DNA of 64,000 bases, taken from the NCBI RefSeq assembly GCF_012516395.1, contig NZ_CP051206.1, positions 4,655,334-4,719,333 on the forward strand, in the 5' to 3' direction. The notes below the pieces were generated by a model. It was not told the DNA's origin, searched no databases, and saw only the letters and a list, made by a program, of their open reading frames with translations. This document shows, piece by piece, positions 57,194 to 64,000 of the stretch (position 1 is the stretch's first letter; each line of letters begins with the position of its first letter). Source of the stretch: Dolichospermum flos-aquae CCAP 1403/13F. GTDB taxonomy: Bacteria > Cyanobacteriota > Cyanobacteriia > Cyanobacteriales > Nostocaceae. The position numbers and the translations under genes are program-made.

Positions 57194-59284
57194 ATGTCTA
57201 CTAATTTAGTTGCGAAACTGGGAATTCAAATTGTTGCATCTAGTGTAACTATGACCTTGGGCATATTGTGTGAGAATTACAAAGTTATAGCAGCAGAAAT
57301 TCCCCAACACGAAGAACCAGTCACAGAGAAAATTACTCAAAATACACCAGCAGATACTGAAGAAAAAGAAGCTGATATTGAAATAAATGTCATTGAAAAA
57401 TTATTAAATGAACCTGTTTTTTCACCCTTTCGTCAGGAAGGAACAGTCAAAGATTCTACTCGGCCAATTTATGTAATTACGGGTGAAGAAATGGCAGCGC
57501 AAGGTGCGAGAACCATCAGAGAAGCACTTAAATTTCTGCCTGGTATATTAGGTGATGGTACAGTAGGAACAGAAGTTAATGCTTTAAGTGGTCAATTAAT
57601 TCGTGGTTCTAATACTAGTCAAGTATTAATATTACTTGATGGTAGACCAATTAATAATGCCGGAAGTGGTGGTTTCGATCTTTCGGAATTTACAACTAAC
57701 AATATTCAAAGAATTGAAGTATTACCAGGAGGAGGTTCAACTCTTTACGGTTCTGATGCAATTGGGGGAGTAATTAATATTATCACCCGTCGTCCTACAG
57801 AGAAAATTACCACAGAGGCAAAAGTCAATATTGGTGCTTATGGACTCAATCAACAGAGTATTCAAAATAGCGGTAAAAAAGGTGATATTTCTTGGGTTGT
57901 AGGTTATAACCGTACCCAAGCAGAAAATAATTATCCTTTTTCTATTCCTGAAGCTAATTTTTCAGGAACAAGGAGGAATAATGATGCACTTTATAACAAT
58001 TTCAATGTCAAATTAGAAGCAGATTTAGGAAAACGAAATACTCTCAGTTTCTCGACTTTATACTTAAATAAAGAACAAGGAACACCGGGAGGAGTGCCAA
58101 TTCCTTTTCCTGTCAATGGACAAGGGTTTTTTAATTCGCTTACAGATAGAAATCGCAAATATACAGATCAAGTTTTGACTGATTTAACCTGGAATTCAAA
58201 ATTAGGAGGTGGGAATAATTCTTTATTAACAGCTAGAGTTTATGGTGATTTTTTGAATACTCGTTTTGATCCTAGTGGTTCAAGTCGCTTTGAAACCAAC
58301 CAAACTTCCTACGGAATTCAAACCACACACAGTTGGAATTTTGCTAAAAATCAAAGTTTAGTTTATGGCTTTGATTATCGCACTGTCAATGTTCGGAATA
58401 CTTCTTTTAGCTATTCTACTAATAGAGAAACATTGAACTATGATAATGATATTAATCAAGGAGCATTATTTGCCAAATATGAAGTAGCATTAATCCCTAG
58501 TTTGACCGTTAATTTAGGTTTGCGTCAAGACTTTAGCACCTTGGTAAATGGTTCAGTCACATCTCCTTCTGTGGGGACAAAATTTGCTGTTTCTGACTCA
58601 ACAACTTTAAGAGCAAATTACATCAAAAATTTCCGAGTTCCTACTATTGCTAATTTATTTAATGTCAATCCTAGCAATATTGGCAACCCAGAACTTAAAC
58701 CAGAAAGAGGTGATAGTTTTGATATTGGCATTGACCAAAAACTTGGTGATATTGGTTTACTAAGATTAACCTTTTTCAAAAATAGCGTATCTGATACAAT
58801 TGCCTTTAAGAGACTGACACCACCAGTAAATGGTAATACAGGAACTTGGGAAAATATCGGACTGGTGGAAACTACGGGAATTGAGGCGACTTTGAATTTG
58901 CAACTTGCCAAAAATATTTATACTTTTGTTAATTACACGGCAAATGATCCGCGTATTTTGAAAAGTTCTAATGCGGCGGAAATTGACAAAGAACTGCGCT
59001 TTGCTGGTGCAGATAAATTAAATTTGGGAGTTTCTTATGAAAATCCTCAAGGTTTGTATTTGGGTTTATTAATGAATTCCTTAAATGGATATCCTACTAA
59101 TAATACAAATACAGAATTTTTATCTGGTTATACGACTTTTGATTTTAAACTGCGTGTACCTTTAAGTGATAAACTGGTAGTTACAGGTAGTTTGGAAAAT
59201 CTCTTTAATCAGCGTTATCAGTTGTTTCCTGGTTTTCCTGACGGAGGTAGAGGTTTTCAAATTGGTTTGAGTGCTACGTTTTAA
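57194..59284 (+). CDS. TonB-dependent siderophore receptor
   Basis: A 696-residue outer-membrane receptor. A hydrophobic signal segment covers about residues 10-35. The plug domain follows (YVITGEEMAAQGARTIREA, then IRGSNTSQVLILLDGRPIN and GGGSTLYGSDAIGGVINII). The beta-barrel takes the rest, with FRVPTIANLFNVNP and NPELKPERGDSFDIG, and the final FQIGLSATF ends on phenylalanine as usual. It imports ferric siderophores, haem or cobalamin with TonB energy; the ligand is not deducible. It is the first gene of a five-gene operon behind a Fur box. Confidence 0.93.
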   Translation: MSTNLVAKLGIQIVASSVTMTLGILCENYKVIAAEIPQHEEPVTEKITQNTPADTEEKEADIEINVIEKLLNEPVFSPFRQEGTVKDSTRPIYVITGEEMAAQGARTIREALKFLPGILGDGTVGTEVNALSGQLIRGSNTSQVLILLDGRPINNAGSGGFDLSEFTTNNIQRIEVLPGGGSTLYGSDAIGGVINIITRRPTEKITTEAKVNIGAYGLNQQSIQNSGKKGDISWVVGYNRTQAENNYPFSIPEANFSGTRRNNDALYNNFNVKLEADLGKRNTLSFSTLYLNKEQGTPGGVPIPFPVNGQGFFNSLTDRNRKYTDQVLTDLTWNSKLGGGNNSLLTARVYGDFLNTRFDPSGSSRFETNQTSYGIQTTHSWNFAKNQSLVYGFDYRTVNVRNTSFSYSTNRETLNYDNDINQGALFAKYEVALIPSLTVNLGLRQDFSTLVNGSVTSPSVGTKFAVSDSTTLRANYIKNFRVPTIANLFNVNPSNIGNPELKPERGDSFDIGIDQKLGDIGLLRLTFFKNSVSDTIAFKRLTPPVNGNTGTWENIGLVETTGIEATLNLQLAKNIYTFVNYTANDPRILKSSNAAEIDKELRFAGADKLNLGVSYENPQGLYLGLLMNSLNGYPTNNTNTEFLSGYTTFDFKLRVPLSDKLVVTGSLENLFNQRYQLFPGFPDGGRGFQIGLSATF

Positions 59285-59301
59285 TATAAGGAGAGTTTTT
59301 T

Positions 59302-60162
59302 ATGGCTGATTTTAATTGTTGGGTAACACCAGTAAATGAAAAAACAATTGAAGCTACGGGAAATGATTGGCAAATTGAGTATGAGTTTTTTGATTGTCAA
59401 GGTGATGTTCTGGCTTGTTTAGCTTATACTTTATTTCATGAAAATTGGCATCAAGTTGGTTTGGGACATTTGGAACAAGGTAGTGTTTTAGAGTTGGAGT
59501 TTCATGAAGCACCTAAAAAATGTGTTCTCTATGATGGATATTTAACTGTTATTACTAGAGATTGGCATTTTCATTTATGTATTGAGGAAACTCTAGGTGG
59601 TCCCAATGCTGAAACTTCTATCGAAGTAAGACAGCAACGTTTGATTAATAAGGGTGCATTTTATAGAAGAATAAATCCCGAAGGAGAAGTCAGAAGTTGG
59701 GGTATTCAATTTTGGAATGGTGCTGGTGAAAAGGCTATGACGATATTTTTACCTAATCCCTATGTAGAGGATGAAAATTTGCTTCCTGAAGGTAAGGCTG
59801 ATTTTAGAAAGTTGGATTTTTATCAGGAACTTAGAGATGTTTATGTATTAGGTAAAAAGCCCATTCCTTTTACTAAAAATCCTCTCAAATGTGCCTATAT
59901 TGCAGTTTGCACTTCTGGACGTTGTTATCCTTCTCGAAAATGGCAACCTACTTTTGAGGCTTTAAAGGCTGCTGTTGAGAAGGCGGAATTAGATTTGGAA
60001 GTGAGAACAAGTGGTTGTTTACAGGTTTGTAAGTTAGGGCCTGTTGTTTATCATTCTACTGATAGAACTTGGTACAGTCGTGTTAAGCCGGAAGTTGCAG
60101 AAAGAATTGTACAGGAACATTTGGTTGAGGGGAATAAGGTTGTTGAATATATATATCCTTAG
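59302..60162 (+). CDS. Two-domain protein with C-terminal 2Fe-2S ferredoxin-like domain
   Basis: A 286-residue soluble protein. The last 90 residues hold CTSGRCYPSRKW and TSGCLQVCKLGPVV, the four-cysteine pattern of thioredoxin-like 2Fe-2S ferredoxins. The N-terminal 190 residues form an unrelated beta-rich domain (HFHLCIEETLGGPNAETS) that I cannot name. It starts 17 bp after the receptor gene. A role in reductive release of iron from the imported siderophore is an inference from the operon. Confidence 0.8.
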   Translation: MADFNCWVTPVNEKTIEATGNDWQIEYEFFDCQGDVLACLAYTLFHENWHQVGLGHLEQGSVLELEFHEAPKKCVLYDGYLTVITRDWHFHLCIEETLGGPNAETSIEVRQQRLINKGAFYRRINPEGEVRSWGIQFWNGAGEKAMTIFLPNPYVEDENLLPEGKADFRKLDFYQELRDVYVLGKKPIPFTKNPLKCAYIAVCTSGRCYPSRKWQPTFEALKAAVEKAELDLEVRTSGCLQVCKLGPVVYHSTDRTWYSRVKPEVAERIVQEHLVEGNKVVEYIYP

Positions 60163-60226
60163 TTGGTGTTTTTCTGGGGTAATTTTCTCACGCAGAGGCG
60201 CAGAGGCACAAAGAGAAATATGGAAG

Positions 60227-61438
60227 ATGGTTTTTAGGAAGTCTCAGGTTATTATTTTTCTATGTCAGTTGTTTTTAGTTGCTGTTTTGGTTGTTTCTTG
60301 TCAAGGTTCTCAGAATAGTCCGGTTGTTAGTTCAGTTAGTAATGGCTGTGTTCAAAAGTATGATTCTAATGTTGATTATTTTCCCAATAAGGTGAAGGTT
60401 ACTCATGCTATCGGTTTTGCAGTTGAATATTATAAAAACTACAAAGTCGTGACGATTAAAAATCCCTGGAAAGATGCTAAAACAGGTTTTAAATATGTTT
60501 TGGTTCAATGCGGTACACCAATACCACCAGGGTTCGAGAAATCCCAAATATTTACTACACCTGTAAGTTCTGTGATTTCTCTTTCTACAACTCATTTACC
60601 ACATTTTTCTAAGTTAAATGTTGTTGATAAGTTAATCGGTGTTAGCGATATTAAACAAGTAACTACACCAGATTTTATTGACAGAATCCAGGCTGGTAAG
60701 GTGGTATCTGTTGGCAATAATTCTACTGTGAATGTGGAGAAAGTTTTAGAACTTAATCCTGAGTTAGTTACCACTTTTGGTACTGGAAATCAACAAACTG
60801 ATAGTTTTCCTAAGTTGTTGGAAGCTGGGTTAAAGGTGGCGATAAATGCTGAATATATGGAAGATACACCATTGGGAAGAAGTGAATGGTTAAAGTTTAC
60901 TGCTTTATTTTTTAATAAGGAGGAAGAGGCGGAAAAAATCTTTGCTGCAATTGCTAAGAAATACGAAGATATTGCTACTAAAGCTAAAGCTGTTAAAAAT
61001 CGTCCGACTGTGTTTGTAGGCTTCAATTTTAAAGGGACTTGGTATACACCAGGTGGTAATAGTTATGTGGCTAAATATCTAGCCGACGCAGGTGCAAATT
61101 ATCTTTGGAGTGAGGATAAATCTTCTGGTAGTTTACCTATATCTTTTGAAGCTGTTTTTGAACGGGCTGCTAATGCTGATTATTGGTTGAATCTTAGACA
61201 ATCTTGGAACAGTTTAAAAGATGTTGTGACTGAAGATAATCGTTATGGTGATTTTCATGCTTTCAAAAAAGGAAATCTCTATAATAATAATGCTCGCCTT
61301 AGTCCCAATGGTGGTAATGACTACTGGCAAAGTGGTATTAGTAACCCTGATGTGGTTTTATCTGATTTAATTAAAATATTTCATCCAGAAATATTACCTA
61401 ATCATAACCTATTTTACTATCAAAAAGTGAATAAATGA
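60227..61438 (+). CDS. Iron-siderophore ABC transporter binding lipoprotein
   Basis: A 403-residue lipoprotein. The start at 60227 places FLCQLFLVAVLVVSC as the signal with lipobox VVSC. The periplasmic-binding domain (FecB/BtuF type) contains VISLSTTHLPHFSKLNVVDK and VEKVLELNPELVTTFGTGN. About 90 residues between the lipobox and this domain form a separate N-terminal module. It delivers the ligand to the permease encoded next, whose ATG overlaps its stop by 4 bp. A repeat scrap (CGCAGAGGCGCAGAGG) lies just upstream. Confidence 0.9.
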   Translation: MVFRKSQVIIFLCQLFLVAVLVVSCQGSQNSPVVSSVSNGCVQKYDSNVDYFPNKVKVTHAIGFAVEYYKNYKVVTIKNPWKDAKTGFKYVLVQCGTPIPPGFEKSQIFTTPVSSVISLSTTHLPHFSKLNVVDKLIGVSDIKQVTTPDFIDRIQAGKVVSVGNNSTVNVEKVLELNPELVTTFGTGNQQTDSFPKLLEAGLKVAINAEYMEDTPLGRSEWLKFTALFFNKEEEAEKIFAAIAKKYEDIATKAKAVKNRPTVFVGFNFKGTWYTPGGNSYVAKYLADAGANYLWSEDKSSGSLPISFEAVFERAANADYWLNLRQSWNSLKDVVTEDNRYGDFHAFKKGNLYNNNARLSPNGGNDYWQSGISNPDVVLSDLIKIFHPEILPNHNLFYYQKVNK

Positions 61439-62526
61439 TGTTAATCAAAAAGCATGAGGTTATTAATAAATTTTTACTCTGGAAATTTATTAATAAGAAA
61501 TATTTGATTTTCTCGATTTTACTACTATGTTTAATTTTGGCATTCTTACTGGATTTAGGTTTTGGGGCTGTGAATATTCCCATTCATGAGGTTATGAATA
61601 TCTTGCTGGGACAAGAAGCAGAAAAGACAACATGGACAAATATTATTCTTAAATTTCGTTTACCTAAAGCTTTAACTGCAACGTTAGCTGGTGCAGCTTT
61701 AGGGGTAAGTGGCTTGCAAATGCAAACTCTATTTAAAAATCCTTTAGCGGGTCCTTTTGTATTAGGAATTAGTTCTGGTGCAAGTTTAGGAGTAGCGTTG
61801 GTTTTACTGACAGCAAGTTTGACTGTACCGACGTTATTAACTGATTTAGGAATGATTGGTGATTTTAGTTTAGTCATAGCGGCAAGTTTTGGTGCAGCTT
61901 CAGTATTAGGATTGATGTTAGTTGTTTCTCGTCGTGTACAAGATACAATGACTTTATTAATTTTAGGTTTATTATTTGGATATGCGACAAGTGCAATGGT
62001 AAGTATTTTGTTGCAATTTAGTTCACAAGAACGGATTCAAAGTTATATAATGTGGACTTTTGGAAGTTTCACTGCGGTAACTTGGCAACAATTAGCTATT
62101 TTAACTCCAGTTATTTGTGTAGGTTTATTAATTGCTGTGCTGCAATCAAAATCTTTAAATGCACTTTTATTAGGTGAATCTTATGCACACAGTTTAGGGT
62201 TGACAGTGCAGAAAACTAGATTTTCTGTGATTAGCAGTGCTTCTATATTAGCAGGAGCGATTACTGCTTTTTGTGGACCAATAGCATTTTTAGGTGTAGC
62301 AATTCCCCATCTTTGCCGCAGTCTTTTTAATACTTCAGATCATCGGATATTAATTCCTAGTGTTATTATTATGGGAGCAACTTTAGCCTTATTTGCTGAT
62401 TTGGTTTCCCAAATTCTGATAAATCAAATGGTTTTACCTTTAAATGCTATTACTGCTTTGATAGGAACTCCTGTTGTTACTTGGGTAATTCTACAACGTA
62501 ACTCTAGAAAATCTTTTCCGTCATGA
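61435..62526 (+). CDS. FecCD-family iron-siderophore permease
   Basis: A 363-residue inner-membrane protein with about ten hydrophobic helices. FRLPKALTATLAGAALGVSG and QTLFKNPLAGPFVLGISSGA are FecCD signatures, and FCGPIAFLGVAIPHLCR is the coupling region for the ATPase. Both neighbours overlap it by 4 bp (ATGA), showing translational coupling. It works as a homodimer since only one permease gene is present. Confidence 0.94.
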   Translation: MMLIKKHEVINKFLLWKFINKKYLIFSILLLCLILAFLLDLGFGAVNIPIHEVMNILLGQEAEKTTWTNIILKFRLPKALTATLAGAALGVSGLQMQTLFKNPLAGPFVLGISSGASLGVALVLLTASLTVPTLLTDLGMIGDFSLVIAASFGAASVLGLMLVVSRRVQDTMTLLILGLLFGYATSAMVSILLQFSSQERIQSYIMWTFGSFTAVTWQQLAILTPVICVGLLIAVLQSKSLNALLLGESYAHSLGLTVQKTRFSVISSASILAGAITAFCGPIAFLGVAIPHLCRSLFNTSDHRILIPSVIIMGATLALFADLVSQILINQMVLPLNAITALIGTPVVTWVILQRNSRKSFPS

Positions 62527-63539
62527 GTAACTCAATTCTGAAAACTCATAATTTAACTATTGGTTATAAGACTTTCCAGAAAACTACTCGGAATGTTGCA
62601 TCTAATATTTCTACATCTTTGCAAACAGGAGAATTAGTTTGTCTACTTGGTCCTAATGGTGCTGGTAAGTCTACTTTATTGCGAACTCTGGCAGGAATGC
62701 AACCACCAATTGCTGGGGAAGTCAAACTTTTAGAAAATGATATTTACAAGTTACCACCACAGGAATTAGCAAAACTTTTAAGTTTGGTATTGACTGAAAA
62801 AATTGATGTGGGAATGTTATCAGCTTACGCTTTGGTGAGTATGGGCAGATATCCTTATACTGACTGGTGGGGAAAGTTAACACCTGAAGATGAGGAGATT
62901 ATTAATTGGGCGATGAAATCTGTGGGAGCGGTAAATTTAGCCCAACGGAATGTGAGCGAATTAAGTGATGGTGAACGACAGAAAATTATGATTGCTAGGG
63001 CTTTAGCGCAGTCGCCTATGGTGATGTTATTGGATGAACCAACAGCATTTTTAGATTTACCACGCCGGGTGGAAATTATGCAATTGTTACGTCAATTAGC
63101 AAGGGATACAAATCAAGCAATTTTGCTTTCTACCCATGATTTAGATTTAGCTTTGCGCCTTGCTGATAAAATTTGGCTGTTAGGAATTAATGGTATTCTT
63201 CACGTTGGCGCACCAGAAGATTTGATATTAAGTGGTGCATTTGCTGATACTTTCCGCAGTGAAGGTGTGGAATTTAATATTTTTTCTGGGGAATTTAATC
63301 TGCATATACCTGAAAAAGGAACAGTTAATTTAATAGGTGAAGGTGTTGCTGCTATTTGGACAATTCGCGCCTTAGAAAGAGTAGGATTTACAGTTTTACA
63401 AGGTGGTAAATCTGCACAAATTACAGTAGAAGTTATTTCTAGTCCTGAACAATTTGTTTGGCAAATTACCAAGAATAGGGATGTTTCTATATATTATTCT
63501 GTGTCTGAAGTAATTAAATTTTTGAACATCATTAGATAG
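62523..63539 (+). CDS. Iron-siderophore ABC transporter ATPase with C-terminal extension
   Basis: A 338-residue ATPase. Walker A is GPNGAGKST, the signature is ELSDGERQKIMIARALAQ, and Walker B is VMLLDEPTAFLD, followed by the STHDLDLA switch. Typical FecE/FhuC-type ATPases end at about 260 residues. Here a further domain of about 80 residues follows (GTVNLIGEGVAAIWTIRALE, then VISSPEQFVWQITKNRDVS) that I cannot name. It is the last gene of the operon; a hairpin follows. Confidence 0.9.
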   Translation: MSNSILKTHNLTIGYKTFQKTTRNVASNISTSLQTGELVCLLGPNGAGKSTLLRTLAGMQPPIAGEVKLLENDIYKLPPQELAKLLSLVLTEKIDVGMLSAYALVSMGRYPYTDWWGKLTPEDEEIINWAMKSVGAVNLAQRNVSELSDGERQKIMIARALAQSPMVMLLDEPTAFLDLPRRVEIMQLLRQLARDTNQAILLSTHDLDLALRLADKIWLLGINGILHVGAPEDLILSGAFADTFRSEGVEFNIFSGEFNLHIPEKGTVNLIGEGVAAIWTIRALERVGFTVLQGGKSAQITVEVISSPEQFVWQITKNRDVSIYYSVSEVIKFLNIIR

Positions 63540-63607
63540 TACTGACTTTTCCCGTTAAGTCTTGAAAAGCTTGGATTATTGAGCGGTTACATTAGATAAA
63601 TCATGAA

Positions 63608-63627
63608 TGGGAGATGTAAATCTCCCA
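63608..63627 (+). terminator. Hairpin between convergent genes
   Basis: TGGGAGAT and its exact complement ATCTCCCA with a 4-base loop, 68 bp after the ATPase stop. Flanking T-richness is modest, so it may serve either or both convergent transcripts. Confidence 0.55.
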
Positions 63628-63651
63628 CCTCTTTAAGAAATTGTCTTTTGA

Positions 63652-64000
63652 TTAAATCAGGTAACTGGTATTTGGCACAATGGGAAATATTGCATACTCA
63701 TACCAAGCTGTCCAGATAAAACTCCGAATCCAGCGTTGACGTTTTTCTGCACTTAATTCATACGCAAATGCACCGGAAGATTCATCAATGGAAGATAAAT
63801 GGGAGTTACAACCACAGCCATGTTGATAGGTAAAACCGTATTTGGAGGCTATACTTTGCACTTTCATTTGGATTGCAAATACCTTACCTGCGTGGAGGAT
63901 AGCATCCCAAGAACGTTTATGTTCTATATCCCGTTGATCAAATCTTAAAGCTCTTTCTTCAAATACATGATCTCGATAAATTGGAGCTAAATGAACATGA
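63652..64000 (-). CDS. Hypothetical protein with CGC motif (partial)
   Basis: The minus strand is open from the right edge to 63652, at least 115 residues, and the start lies outside the window. It has HKRSWDAILHAGKVFAIQMK, then YGFTYQHGCGCNSHLSSIDE and RWIRSFIWTAWYEYAIFP. The paired cysteines could bind a metal. I do not recognise a family. An internal methionine at 63867 is not the true start because the coding signal continues upstream. It is convergent with the iron-uptake operon. Confidence 0.6.
   Translation of the reverse strand, partial: HVHLAPIYRDHVFEERALRFDQRDIEHKRSWDAILHAGKVFAIQMKVQSIASKYGFTYQHGCGCNSHLSSIDESSGAFAYELSAEKRQRWIRSFIWTAWYEYAIFPIVPNTSYLI

Overview
This window is chromosomal DNA from a filamentous, probably heterocyst-forming cyanobacterium (Nostocales; an Anabaena, Dolichospermum or Aphanizomenon type is the best guess). 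The evidence is a low GC content, frequent HIP1 octamers (GCGATCGC), many heptanucleotide tandem repeats of the kind known from heterocystous cyanobacteria, and typical cyanobacterial genes: Ycf23, a high-light-inducible protein, a cyanobacterial RNase J, the tig-clpP-clpX cluster, a Mo-dependent nitrogenase-like protein and a CyRepA1-type replication protein. I saw no rRNA, tRNA or CRISPR array.

Layout. 1-2.9 kb: YjbQ-like protein (cut by the window edge), a MurG-like glycosyltransferase, and a cystine lyase-like enzyme whose last codons lie inside a small palindromic repeat. 2.9-11 kb: a dipeptide/oligopeptide ABC importer whose genes are split and inverted around a two-gene DNA methyltransferase/nuclease operon. 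11.2-14.2 kb: a thioredoxin-like protein, a small conserved protein and aroA. 14.2-20.6 kb: a conflict-gene island with a papain-fold toxin and probable immunity gene, a RelE remnant, a MazEF-type pair, an orphan VapB with a decapitated VapC, a GTPase-WD40 operon, and a divergent HTH-NB-ARC (STAND) NTPase. 20.6-26.7 kb: FetB-like permease, a tandem array of palindromic elements, a DegT aminotransferase, Ycf23, rubrerythrin, aldehyde dehydrogenase, ribosomal protein L32. 27.5-30 kb: a caspase-fold protein lacking both catalytic residues and a Mo-dependent nitrogenase-like protein.

30.6-39.2 kb is a housekeeping core: asd-dapA-rnj on the minus strand (lysine branch plus RNase J), divergent from tig, clpP and clpX (protein folding and degradation). 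The long leader between asd and tig carries a 204-bp miniature transposon-like element. 39.4-45.4 kb holds an alpha/beta hydrolase, a GMC oxidoreductase scrap, a double-domain histidine phosphatase, a conserved cyanobacterial protein, MltA and KDPG aldolase. 46.1-49.2 kb is a large CyRepA1-type replication protein next to transposon debris. 49.3-54 kb has a TPR protein, pyrE and the cytochrome bd oxidase genes cydAB.

54-57 kb is a decay zone with broken feoB, deoxyhypusine synthase-like and MauG-type peroxidase genes around an intact hli gene with a tandem HLR1-like promoter. 57-63.5 kb is a Fur-box-preceded iron/siderophore uptake operon (TonB receptor, 2Fe-2S protein, binding lipoprotein, permease, ATPase). 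The loss of feoB next to an intact siderophore operon suggests reliance on ferric-siderophore uptake, but a second feoB elsewhere cannot be excluded.

The best candidate for an undescribed system is the GTPase-WD40 operon with its divergent WD40-less STAND NTPase (16222-20557), inserted into a VapBC locus.
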